NCBI GenBank assembly: GCA_019009955.1
Contig: CM032228.1
Span: forward strand, 104,243,501-104,307,500
Origin: Riptortus pedestris
Taxonomy: Eukaryota; Arthropoda; Insecta; Hemiptera; Alydidae
Direction: 5' to 3'
DNA: 64,000 bases
Under the pieces are notes generated by a model that saw only the letters and a program-made list of their open reading frames with translations, did no database searches and had not been told where the DNA came from. Shown one piece after another: positions 20,761 to 31,850 of this stretch (its first letter is position 1; each line of letters begins with the position of its first letter). The translations under genes and the position numbers were made by a program.

Positions 20761-22530
20761 TTGGACTAGAACAAGTCAAACAAAGAAGAGATAGTCTGGA
20801 CAAAGAAACCAAATCATTCAAGAACTATATTACTAACGAACTCCATTCAATTACAGTACGTTCTATGAACGAATTAACCTCAATCATTATTAAAGCAGCC
20901 GACCACATACAAGAAATGCTCTGTTCCCTGGTGGAATGATGAATGTAAAGTAGCTGTCAATGATAGGAAAATAGCTCTGAATTTATTTCGGAGAGAACTA
21001 ACGGATTTTTATCTTATTGATTATAAAAGAAAGAAGGCGAAAGCACAGTCTCATAAAAAAGTGTAAGAAGCAATGTCTGGTAAATTTGGTTTTATGTATT
21101 AACAGACACTCTTCCATTACTGACATCTAGATTAAAGTTAACTTAATAACACATAAGAAATGTCAACACACAGTGACTGGACTAGAAAACAATAACAAAA
21201 TTATTACCAACCAATTAACGATATCTAATATTTTCGGAACTCAATTCAGTAAGTTATTCAGTAACCAAAACTACACTTCATCATTCCTTGAACACAAAAC
21301 CTGTACTGAACAGACAAGCAAACAAGTAACTGACAATCACGAACATCCATAGAATGACTCATTTACTTTAGAAGAACTTAAATATTCTTTTTATGTGTAG
21401 CAATACACGTAAGACATCACCAGGACTAGACAATATCACTTATGGCATGCTTCAAAATCTACCTGAAAATGACCTTACTGTCTTTCTTGGCCTTCTTAAC
21501 AAGATGTATGAAAGTGGCACCTATCCTCATTCATGGAATGAAGCCATTGTCATTCCAATATTAAAGCCTGGTAAAGATAAAAAACAAGCTTCTAGCTATG
21601 GCCCAATCTCATAGACCAGCTGTACCTGCAAGATCGTTGAGAAAACTTTGAATAAAAGGTAATTATGGTTCCTTGAAACTCATAACCGCCTAGCTCTCTA
21701 TCAGTGTGGATTTAGACCTGCACATTCTACTATGCACCACATAGCGAGAATTGAAAGCGACATTTTAAATGCTTTCTTGATGAAAAAAAGTGTCTTAGCT
21801 GTGTCCTTTGTTCTCGAGGTGACATATGACAGAGTATGGAGGAGACTCATATTATCGCAGCTCATTAAATGGGATGTTCAAGGCAAAGTTATTTTATTTC
21901 TTAAAAATTATCTTTCTCAGCGAACTTTCAGGGTGAGGTTTTCTCATGAGAATGGAGTGCTTCGAGGAGGTGTACTGAGCGCAACTTTGTTCAATACAGC
22001 TGTAAACTCAGGCATTGCATATATATCCAAAGAAGTATCTTACTGTCTGTATGCTGATGATTTGATAATTTACCATACATTTTCCAATATTATTGATGCA
22101 TATCGTCATTATCGTGACATATCGTCAACTATAAATTCGTTAGAGCAGTGGTACTTAATACTGGCTATAAATTTTCAGAGAAAACGAATTTCATCTTCAC
22201 CGAAAAGGAACTATCACTCCACCACATTTACATATCCATAACACTACCATAAAAGAGACAAATACTTTACAATGTATAGGACTCACACTAGACAAAAAAT
22301 TAACATGGTTACCCCATTTAAAAAATCTCCTCAACAAATGCAAGAAATTCTTGAGCAGTCCATATACGCAGTAGGGAGCTGACAGATTTTTAACGCTTAC
22401 ATTCTATCGTGCCTATACCAGGTCATTGCTGGATTACGGTTGTTCTGCTTATCCTTCTGCCAGCTGCAGTACATTAAAACTTCTTTACACCATTCACTAC
22501 AAAGGACAGACCAAGTCCAACTGACAGTTT
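20761..22530 (+). pseudogene. LINE endonuclease-RT linker and reverse transcriptase, degenerate
   Basis: In order: a PWWNDEC block near 20930 (typical before the reverse transcriptase of jockey/I-type LINEs), TSPGLDNITYGMLQNLP (21414), PILKPGKDKKQASSYGPIS (21556), CKIVEKTLNKR, RLALYQCGFRPAHSTM, the domain with LYADD (about 22047-22061) and continuing palm/thumb pieces to about 22530. Stops after GPIS and after NKR, frameshifts, and the change of the usual 'YDRVWR' and 'GVPQGSVLS' blocks to LEVTYDRVWRR and RGGVLSATLF show that it is dead. RNase H is not seen here, but the RNase H fragment at 32027 could come from the same family. Confidence 0.8.
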
Positions 22531-24521
22531 ATGTGTTGACGCTTAACTTGTTTTTTAACTTGTTCACTGTGTTTTAAATTTTGTACCCACTCAAATTTCT
22601 ATACTGCAGGGGTACAGCAGTATAGAAAACATTAAAAGAGTAGCATACATGGAAACATATTACCCTATTTAAGTTTTTCTTTTAATCAAAAAATACTTCA
22701 AGGTAAGATTAGTTATTATACCTATTCCAATAATAATCAGCTTCACTTCTGTAGTTTTACTTATTTCTAAACACTTAATAATACATTTCAAACAAAGTTA
22801 TTTGTGGTGAATAATGTTCATGATTTTATATAATGTTTAACTTACGGGTGTTCGGCCTACTCCGAACTAGCCGTTAGCTATTGTCATCTTTTTTGCGCCG
22901 TCCTGTGAACAATTACAAAGAAAGTCATTTTAATTTTTTTTTAAATATATAATTTATTATGATAATAATAATAAACACACCCTTCATTGCTAGAATGAAT
23001 TGTGGAAACGCAATAACATGTCTAAATTTCTGAATCAATTGATAGCTTCATTTAAGATGAATGCATGGAACGTGTAAGTTATCTATCATATGTGCATGAT
23101 TGTGAAGACTGCGTTCCGGAGCATTTCGTGAACAAAGATTTCTCAAAGGTTTTCTTGGAAATATATATATATAACATACTTAATAACTTCCTATATAAAC
23201 CTGTTTATTTTTAATTTCAATTGAAATGAAGCCAATTGGTTTCAGGATAACGAAAGGAAAGTGTTAAAATTTGCGGAGACATTTCTTGGAAACGAAGAGT
23301 GAAAGCGGATCAATAGTTTAGGCAGTAGATTCAATAATTCATTAAAATATGTTCAATTCTACTTCTCTTGTATTGATTCTTGAAATTATCCTGAGAAAGT
23401 ATTCTTTAAGAAATTTTCAAACAACTTGGGTCCCACAAAAGTTTTACAAATCAATGACAAACAGTCTCTTCTCCTAATGAGATACTTTAAATAAATACTT
23501 ATAAGGAAAATAATTTCTCTTTGCTGGTACGGTGCAGAGTAAGAATAGTGGTTTGAAGCCTATACCACCTCTTATGAAGCTAAAATTTGGTATACAATCG
23601 TGCTAATAATTTAAATTAAGATGTCTGGTGTTGTCAAAAATGCCTCTAATCTATTTTTCCTACCTACCTCTTTCTCAGCCCCCTATTTCCAGTCAACGAG
23701 CTTCAACTTATTGCTTAAAATTAAAAGGCCTCCATTTTAGACCATTTACATTGATCAGGTGGTGGGGTGTTCCGATTAAGGGACACCAGCTCTCACATGG
23801 CATGCGCAACAAGTATATGCAGATGTACTTGCATTCGTGTTGAACTAACCTTCTTAATCTGTTTGTCTTTAGAACACAGACGATGACTAGTTTAAATTAT
23901 AAGGGCATTACCGTTTTACTCTACTTCTTAATCTCCATGGAATTTTTCGATTGGAATAGTAATATAAATGGAGTGGCTTCTGTTCGAACCAAGTGGTCAA
24001 TAATAACAAGATCAATAATTCAATAAATTAAAAAAACAAAACCAATAAAATGGAATGTGATCTATGCTTTCTCTTTAAATATTCACGAAGAAAACAGATG
24101 CACATCATAATAAAATCCTCAATATAGAAATATTTTGTTAGACCTTATAGATTTTTAATGTCCATTAGCAGCCTTCTCCACTTTCTATCCTAGGCAACAA
24201 CTTTTCAATGCATTTTTCTGTAGCGTCCTTCTTTACTCAGTTAAGCCACCATATCTTTGACTGCCAGAGTCAGGCTACCCTATGCCATTCCCACATTTGA
24301 CACCCGTCGTAATCTTGTGCATTTTATATAGGTTGTTTCATTTCCCGTATCTAAGCTCTTGACTTTGTTCTCCATAGTCCATCCCACCACCATATTTCTA
24401 GTCTTGATGGCTCTGAGAACCATATTTTCAAACCGTTTAACCTCTTCTTTAATTGTACCCGATAGTATATTTTTATACCACTATGAGTTCTATTTTTTTC
24501 GGTGTGCTAACCTTATGGTCA
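22531..24521. other. Unassigned, about 2 kb
   Basis: AT-rich with no convincing frame. The stretch at 23205-23290 is similar to 1300-1390 (dispersed repeat of unknown class). The stretch at 24380-24480 read on the minus strand gives EEVKRFENMVLRAIKTRN, faintly like the tail of a LINE polyprotein, too weak to call. Confidence 0.3.
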
Positions 24522-24712
24522 TTAACACCTTCACTGCGGAGCCTCGCAGCATATGCGAGATCCTGAGTCACTCCCTGGTGCGGGCCTCGCATACGTTGCG
24601 AGGAGCGTCGCCCCGCCCTCCATTCGTTCTAGAGACCTGAAGGTTGTAGTGGGGAGAATCTCCGCACTCACAAGCATTCAGTAGTGTTCTGACCACCGTC
24701 TGGCCAAGTCGT

Positions 24713-25568
24713 TTGCAGTTTCAAAAATGTTTGGGGTTATTATTTTTTATGGGCCAACTTGTCTCACCATCATGGCTCCTCTTGAGGCTCATTCATTATT
24801 GGAGGTCCATATTCCCCTATAGAACCCCTGCTTTCCCTTCAATGATGTCACGAGACACGTTTCTCCGTATACTGAGAAGCCTGCACTTCGTCACAGAACC
24901 ACAAGACCCGAACGTTGAGCATGATCCGCTGTATAAAATTCGGCCTCTGTTAATTTTTTTTGTTGAGAGGATGAAAGAGATATACTACCCCTTTCAAAGA
25001 ATTAAGTTTGGACGAGTCCATGATACTTTGGAGGGGTAGGCTATTCTTTCGCCAGTATATCGCTAATAAGCGCCACAAATATGGAATAAAGATTTATATG
25101 TTGACTCAACCTGACGGTCCTGTGCTGAAGACGTTAGTCTACTCTGGGCCAAGGGATCCACAAGTTGGAGGGAAAGGACACTTGTATAAAGTTGTCAGAC
25201 ATTTGGTTGATGACTATCTCGGCCACGGCCATGCCATTTACGCTGACAACTTTTATACGTCTGTCCCCATGGCCCACGGGCTTCTGGATCAGGGTACCTA
25301 TCTTACTGGTACTCTGAGAAAGACGCGGAAGGGCAACCCAGCTGATATAGTGGGGGCTAAGCTCAAAAAAGGAGAGATAAAAGAGAAATTTACTGTTAAG
25401 GGTGTGTCCGTTTTCAAATGGCGCCACAAACGAGATGTCATTATTATTTTTTTGGAGTTTGATGCCCAGATAAAGGCGGTCACGAGCAGGGGGAAGACCG
25501 CCGAGAAGCCTGAGGCAATTATTAATTATAATAAATATATGGGCGGTATTGACAGGTCCGATTTATGA
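24713..25568 (+). pseudogene. piggyBac transposase, frameshifted
   Basis: The catalytic core is in two frames. Frame one has SMMSRDTFLRILRSLHF and DPLYKIRPLLIFF, the standard start of the DDE_Tnp_1_7 domain. Near 25004 the frame shifts by one base and continues LDESMILWRGRLFFRQY, KRHKYGIKIYMLTQ, YADNFYTSVPMAHGLL and YNKYMGGIDRSD. The three acidic residues match the catalytic triad of piggyBac: D of LDES (25011), D of ADNFYTS (25245) and D of GGID (25551). A stop follows at 25566. The acidic N-terminus and the C-terminal cysteine-rich region were not found. Role of the family: cut-and-paste transposition at TTAA. Confidence 0.9.
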
Positions 25569-25746
25569 TTTCATAACCAATTACGAAATAAAGAAATTTC
25601 CCATTACTAAACAAAAGTTTCTGTTCAGGTGGTGTATTTTCAGCTATATAAGTTCATTTTGGATCAATATGATTTTCATATAGATCTATTCCATTATTAT
25701 GTTTACTTTATATGCATTTGTAACATAATAATCGTATTTCTTCCTC

Positions 25747-25874
25747 CCTATGCAACGTATGCAATGTCCGCACACGACAGTGCACTAGGTAGGGAAATAC
25801 ACACAAAATGTTCTGTCTTGAGGGTTTGCCTACCTAATTCACTGCCGTGTGCGGACCTCGCATACGTTGCGAGG
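25747..25874. repeat. Subterminal inverted repeat of the piggyBac element
   Basis: CCTATGCAACGTATGCAATG... at 25747-25793 pairs with 25829-25874 (CCTACCTAATTCACTGCCGT...GCGAGG), about 46 bp with a few mismatches and a 35-bp loop. The right arm is itself palindromic (CCTCGCATACGTTGCGAGG). Confidence 0.8.
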
Positions 25875-26190
25875 TTAAAAAAAATACGATTATCGTTGTT
25901 AAAAATGCATAAAAATGACCACAAATAGGTTTTTACTTAGTTTGAACAACTTTAAAACAGAAAACAAAAAAAAATAAAATCGTTTTTTGGAAGTGATTTT
26001 CGATTCGGGCATCCGCAGCGAAAGTGTTAACGCGAGTCACTATGAGTTTTTTGGTAGTGGTTATGAGAGACCCTTAGTCTATATACTACTCTGTTGTCTC
26101 AAACTTAGACCTAAACCAGGAGTAGTGTAAGCGATGTATACAAATAATACGATCGCACTAAGGAAATTGTTTTGCTTTTGGTACTCTCAC

Positions 26191-26433
26191 TATTGTTATT
26201 GTTATTTTAATGTCCACTTTTTGCTACTATAACTAATTTGGATGGGTTATCTACAGGTTACCACTCTTTTCTAGCCAGGGTGGGACTTAGGATTTTATTT
26301 AATGAGTTCTTCACTAAATAAATTCCTATTACCCAGGCGGGAATGGAACTCGCTAGAGCTAGTAAACCTAGAGAGGTTTACCATGTGAGATTAAGGCCAA
26401 CGCTTTAACTCACATGGCTTACCTGAGCCCCCG
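26191..26433 (-). mobile_element. SINE copy
   Basis: Same family as 4298-4525: minus-strand head with GTTAAAGCGTTGGCCTTAAT and GCGAGTTCCATTCCCGCC, and body GGTTATCTACAGG inverted. CTCTCACTA before it and CTCTCATTA after it may be a diverged target duplication. Confidence 0.75.
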
Positions 26434-27131
26434 TCCTCTCATTAGAAAACTCCTTAAATTTAAACCCGAAAAACGTTTCTTCCAAAAAGGTGTAATTTAG
26501 AACTTTTGTTTTTTTGGAGGGGGGTTTTGTGGTCATTTTCTAATGTTCACTATTACTGAAATAAACGAATGAATAATAACCTTTTAAAATGCCTCTTGCG
26601 TTAGCTGGTTAATACGTTCCTTTCAAATTATTTCTATTAATGTTATTTCTTTAACTCCAATGTATGCCTAAATTTATAATAGATTCAATTTAAAAATATA
26701 TATTTTAAATAAATAAATACTTGAAGATAAAAAGATAATATAAGGCCAGACGCTTGGTATATATGTTTGGAATTCCTGCTTTTCAACTGTCCTTGTCCAT
26801 CCATAACTATTTAACTTTGAAACAGACAATATATTATAACAATGGCTTTGTTGCATCCAGGGAACTTAAAATAAAAGACGAGTTCAACTAATCTCTCAAA
26901 GCAAATATGAAAACTCCACGTCTACAAGGATTCGTAAAATATACATCCATTTTCTTGAACTGTGTGATACTCTTTCAACGTCAGAAGAGTAGAAGAGAAT
27001 TGCGATCCCGCCACACAGGGCTGTAAACTGAGCTGATTTCCCACTTTTGAATAAATGCATAAATTACGTCATAATTGAACTTGTCCACAGTTTTCCAATA
27101 AAGAATTGTGGGCTCTAGAGCGTTATCAGGC
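26434..27131. other. Unassigned
   Basis: No supported feature. Frames are short and AT-biased. Confidence 0.35.

Positions 27132-27172
<41 letters not shown>
27132..27172. repeat. (CA)n microsatellite
   Basis: About 20 uninterrupted AC/CA units. Confidence 0.95.
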
Positions 27173-27174
<2 letters not shown>

Positions 27175-28324
27175 TTCTGAAATATGCGTGCCTGGAGCGG
27201 GTTTAACAGAAAATATGTGCATTATAGATACTATTTAATTATAATAAATGACGATAGCAGGTGGCGCTCCCTTCGAGCCGTTATCTCATTGTTTCCCCTA
27301 GAAACTCTCATCTTGATCCTACGGCTGAGTACACCATTCGATTCTCAGATAGTTGTTCTAACATTTGATGTAAAAATCATCATGAGGACTAGTGAGATAA
27401 CGTTTTCACACCTTTCCAAAAATGAGTAATAGGTGTCAAAAAGTGTTTGTTTTAAAAAATATATACCTAGTTCTTATGAATGAACATTATAACTAATAGG
27501 ATGTCCCTGCATTGTGTATTCCATGTATGATCAGAGAGACATAAATTAAAACTGGCATATTATCTGTCGTTGAATTGAATAAGTGAGTGATTAATGAACA
27601 CATTTTCAGTACTATTTCATAAAAAAAAAAAAAAAAAAAAAAACTAAAATTCTTCTCGGGGGTACACAGTTAATGGAAGGCCTAGACCAAATGAAAACCT
27701 ATTATTTTCTAAGGTAACTTTCGATTTGATGCCCCTAGGTCGGGAATACACTAATCGTCCCAGGGTTTATATATATAGTGAAAGAAGTGGAGGTAAGAAG
27801 TTTCGGCTCTTCATAATATACCAGCAAAAGAGTTAGAATTGTTTCCGAGATGAGTAGTTTTCTTGCCTTTAAGAAATATCACTGACTTAATCACCTCTCT
27901 TGGAAAGTGATAATGATTACTATATGGTGATGAGACCCATGATCACGTATGTGAAGAAAGGGTTAATGGTCAGGTGTAAATGTGTCTTGAGATTATTTTT
28001 TGTGTTCGTCAAAGAACAGCGAGGGGAACGCTTGATTATACAGGTGAAACGCTTGATTAACTACAGTAGTAGTGATTCAAGGTTTGGGGACTGCACCCTG
28101 AGTATTATACAGTTATGTGGTTCACTTGTATACTTGGTCCCGTCTCATGTACCCTCATAACGTTGTGAGGCAATTGAGTAGTTACTTGAGTAAAGGAGTT
28201 TGTTCTGAAATACGAGCATAATACGGCAGTTATCAGGCTGACAATTTGACCTGCCACGAACTAACTGCGTGTTCCACGCTATAGCTAGCCCTTTATGAGC
28301 TATCGAACTAAAGATATTCAGACA

Positions 28325-28328
<4 letters not shown>
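27173..28328. other. Unassigned
   Basis: No recognised protein or repeat. An A run of about 20 lies near 27622-27642. Confidence 0.35.
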
Positions 28329-28378
<50 letters not shown>

Positions 28379-28631
28379 ATGGAGGGCATTTGTGCATGCT
28401 AGGCAATCGCAGGTGTTTCACCCGAAGTCTACAATGGAGGAAGCAGCTCCAGGTCCTGTAATAGTCAACTGTGCTTGCTGAAAACGAATTAATACCTGCC
28501 ATCCGTTATTTTCAACGCTTAAAATACCTATAAAGTGATATCACGCTATTAATTAACTAGAACTAATTTATAACCGACCATAAGTGAATTTATGAATTAG
28601 AAAATTCAGCATTATCCAGATTTAAATTAAA
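28329..28631 (-). other. Long poly(T), possible retroposed 3' end
   Basis: 47 consecutive T at 28329-28375. On the minus strand the bases before this A tail (28376-28500) are less AT-rich than the surroundings, as in the 3' end of a retroposed transcript, but no open frame or target duplication was found. Confidence 0.35.
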
Positions 28632-28834
28632 TTATTATTTATTTATTAACGTCCACTTTTTTCTACTAAGGCTAATTGGAACGGGTTATCTACAGGCTAC
28701 CCCCCCCCTATTCTAGCCACGGTGGGAATAAGGACTTTATTCAATGAACTGGTCACTAAATAAATTCCTATTGTCAGGCGGGAATCAAAGTCGTTACTCT
28801 AGGTTTACCTACGCTTTAACTCTCATGGCTAACA
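28632..28834 (-). mobile_element. SINE copy, 5' end truncated
   Basis: Body and tRNA-like head on the minus strand (GTTAAAGCGTAGGTAAACC, degenerate B box). It lacks the terminal GGGGCTCAGG and ends at a TA repeat (28839-28861). Confidence 0.7.
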
Positions 28835-28861
28835 GATATATATATATATATATATATATAT

Positions 28862-29915
28862 GAATGAATAAATAGAGTTTATGTCATGCAGGTACATCAA
28901 GACAAAAAGTTGTCTTGGTCCCATACCTAGGTCTTCCAATGTGATCTACTGTAGCAGGTTATTTCCTAAAAGAAATTTTTCTAAAAGTTGTGTCAACATA
29001 AAATCGTGTACATTTAGTACTGATGGCTGACTGCCTTTATTTCCATTCGAGCTGGTTTGAAAGTGTCTCCATTTCCTGCTGTCTGGATATTAACGAAGAT
29101 GTATAATATAAATATTTGTTAAATGGAGTAGAGCGGAGAGCTAGTCGGATGAGAGGAGCCAGTGCGAAGTCCAGCAGCATACTGAGTCCTCTAGAGTGAC
29201 GTAACACCGCAATGCGGCCGATCGATCTAGCACCCACAACTGCCGCTTCCCGTCCTTCGCACCCTATCTTATGTCCGGCTTCCTATCGTATCCACTGCTT
29301 GCAAGGCTAACAGAGTACAATTAGATATAGCAACATTACCAACCAATATTAATTTGAAGTGACGTAAAGAAATCTCCAACAGAGAAATTTCCCTAATATA
29401 TTTTGTCCATACATAAAAGCATTATTTTTTGCTATTGTATTCGTGCAATACGCCATTCATTCGTTTATATATATTACAAAACTTTCACGATAAGTGACGC
29501 ATGCGTCCACTTTTAAGTTTCGGCTATGAGAACTCTTGACTACGGATCCTTTGAGTTCTTGAGATAACAATGAAAGGCGAGTGCTATCCGATTTAAATAC
29601 ACCGTTATCACCTCTGCCTGTCTCACATATAGACAGATATGAGACTGTTCATTGCCCTGTTAATGGAATCGGTTGAGGTTACTCCTTCCCCAAGCTCAGC
29701 CCATTGTCACATTTCAGATGTATGTCAATTTTCTTCCTTCTAGTCTTCTGTCAATTTGGGCCTAATATGGCTGTACGAACCTTGCAGGTGTTGATTGTGT
29801 TTATACAGCTTACCCACATGTAGAAGCCATTCTCTAAGGCTAAGTTGAACAGTATAACAGACAAAATTAATGTTTTATACTTCATCCATCTCCCCTTGAA
29901 CCAACACCTGACTGC
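28862..29915. other. Unassigned
   Basis: No recognised gene. 29037-29290 is less AT-rich than the surroundings but has no convincing frame. Confidence 0.35.
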
Positions 29916-29934
29916 ATATATATACATATATATA

Positions 29935-29982
<48 letters not shown>
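29916..29982. repeat. Compound TA/TG microsatellite
   Basis: TATATACATATATATATG, then (TG)n, then (TA)n. Confidence 0.9.
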
Positions 29983-29984
<2 letters not shown>

Positions 29985-29986
<2 letters not shown>

Positions 29987-30080
29987 ATATTGTCCTTTAA
30001 GGCATTTTTATTGATCCTTATCAATTGGTTCCTCTAGCATCCAGCATATTCTAGAGAAAAAAACCTGTATCTTCCCCATT
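29985..30080 (+). repeat. Dispersed repeat shared with 51838-51905
   Basis: TTTTTATTGATCCTTATCAA then TTGGTTCCTCTAGCATCCAG recurs at 51848-51905, just after a hammerhead motif there, so it is probably a Penelope-type terminal segment. Confidence 0.5.
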
Positions 30081-30187
30081 AAGATTCATTTGTAAATAAG
30101 ATCTTGAAAAGAAGGGGGGAGGGTTAACATTGCGCCTGCAAACCCAAATAGCCCGTTAATACTAGAGCTAGTTTACAATAATTGTAA

Positions 30188-30242
30188 ATTGTTGGCAAAG
30201 TAATGTACTACAATTATTGTAGTACATTACTTTGCCAACAAT
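30188..30242. repeat. Perfect 26-bp inverted repeat, 3-nt loop
   Basis: Left arm ATTGTTGGCAAAGTAATGTA then CTACAA (30188-30213), spacer TTA, right arm its exact complement (30217-30242). A second perfect palindrome, TTACAATAATTGTAA, lies directly to its left. Function unknown. Confidence 0.9.
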
Positions 30243-30471
30243 ATTGGTTATAACATTTTTCGTTCTAATATAAATAAATGCATGGTCGCCCTCGTTAAGT
30301 GCTGTGTAATTAAAAAGGTACTTCCCCGGTTAACAGGTTAATGACTGAAATCGAACCAGTAAAAGGGGGGGGGGTTTATAGGAGGGAGAATTTCTAAAAT
30401 CCGAAATATCTCCCTTAATATACGTCGGATCGATAACTTGTATAGAACCAATCATAATGCAAATACGATCT

Positions 30472-31386
30472 TCTATATATATAAAAATGAATGTTAGCCT
30501 GTATGTCCTTTATAAACTCGTAAACGGCTGAACCGAATTTTATGAAACTTGGTATGTATATTACTACTAACTCAGGCTAGGTTTTTGGCTATATTAGTAT
30601 TCTCTGAGACGAACAGGAGTGAGGGTTATAAGAGAGGTCTGAAATTAAAAACAGCGATATTTCGTCTCTTATTGGTTTTTCGGCAAATATGCACATAACA
30701 AAAGTTGTTTATTTTGTTATTTAGAGTAACTTTTGCAATATACCCTTTTGTCGTACACCGAAGTATAAATGATTTATACGCTAAAAACTATAGTGGGAGT
30801 CAACAATTTTATATGGCACAAAAGACCCAAGCGAACTAAACGAAACTCCGTATGTGATTTGGTAATAATACCTCCCTGATTATAAGCTATATTAAAATTT
30901 CGAGGTACGAACACAAGCAGGTATAAGGGAGGTCTGAAATATAAAAAACGCGATATTTCGTAACCTATTCATTTTTCGGCAAACGTGCATATGACAAAAG
31001 TTGTTTGTTTTGTTATTTAAAGTAATTTTTGTTATATGCTCTTTTGCCGTATAATGAAGTATAAATGAGGTATACACGAAAAACTATAGAAGGGGGTCAA
31101 CAATGTTATAGGACACGAAAGACTAAATCGAAATCAACGAAACTCCGTATTTTTGACTATAAACTATATTAACATTTCCAGAAACGAACAGGAGTGGGGG
31201 GGGGTTGTTAGGGAGGCATGAAATGAAAAATCGTCATATTTCGTTTTCTATTGTTTTTTTTTTGGCGAACCTGCACATGACAAAAGATGTTTTATTTGAT
31301 ATTTAGAGTAACTTTCCTTATATAAATCTTTATCATAATGTAGTATTTTAGTTGGTGGCGTAGCTACGTGCGCAGGGTACAGCTAG
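30472..31386 (+). mobile_element. Helitron (subfamily 2), complete
   Basis: 5' TCTATATATATAAAAATGAA, then ACGGCTGAACCGAATTTTAT and two or three monomer-like units, ending GCGCAGGGTACAGCTAG (CTAG 31383-31386) followed by T. The flanks GCAAATACGA and TGTTCTATAAATATTGTTAT are adjacent in other HINE-B copies (for example around 49280 on the other strand), so the insertion is clean and has no target duplication. Confidence 0.85.
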
Positions 31387-31850
31387 TGTTCTATAAATAT
31401 TGTTATGTTGAGTTTTCACTATCTTAATTATTAAGCGAGATATTTGTATTTTTTTTTAGTTTTTGGCCTTCAGTAAACCCCTACCTCTACTCATGTAATA
31501 TTAGCAATAAGCTGTTATATCATGAATCACATTATTCCAAGCTTAAATGCAAAATATTGTTTTCATTCAACGGTTACTTAGTGAGATACACGCAAATACG
31601 TGGTGTCATGATGTCATCTATTCAGATTTTGTGCACGTGAATTAAAAAAAATTATTTCTTCTGTACCATACTCGATATTAATTGTTTCATTTCACACTAA
31701 ATATCGTATTAGTTAATTGCTATAATCGGGGGTGGAATAGGAGGGGGGAGGGTTCAGTGGGGGGGAATTTTGCAAATTCAAAATATCGCCGTTATTATGA
31801 GTCTATCGAGAATGTTATAGAACCAATCTTGTTAGGCTATTGATGATCTA

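Larger units (their letters stand above)
24526..26026 (+). mobile_element. piggyBac-like transposon, 1,501 bp, with TTAA duplications
   Basis: TTAA at 24522-24525 and 26027-26030 flanks inverted repeats CACCTTCACTGCGGA (24526-24540) and TCCGCAGCGAAAGTG (26012-26026), which match at 13 of 15 positions. TTAA target duplication is the hallmark of the piggyBac superfamily. Subterminal palindromes with CCTCGCATACGTTGCGAGG occur at about 24586-24604 and 25856-25874. The element is shorter than usual family members (about 2.4 kb for the type element) and its transposase lacks the N-terminal part and is frameshifted, so it is not autonomous. Confidence 0.9.

Noticed and set aside
24359..24640. LINE C-terminal remnant on the minus strand before the piggyBac element
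   Set aside because: The single block EEVKRFENMVLRAIKTRN is too short and generic to call.
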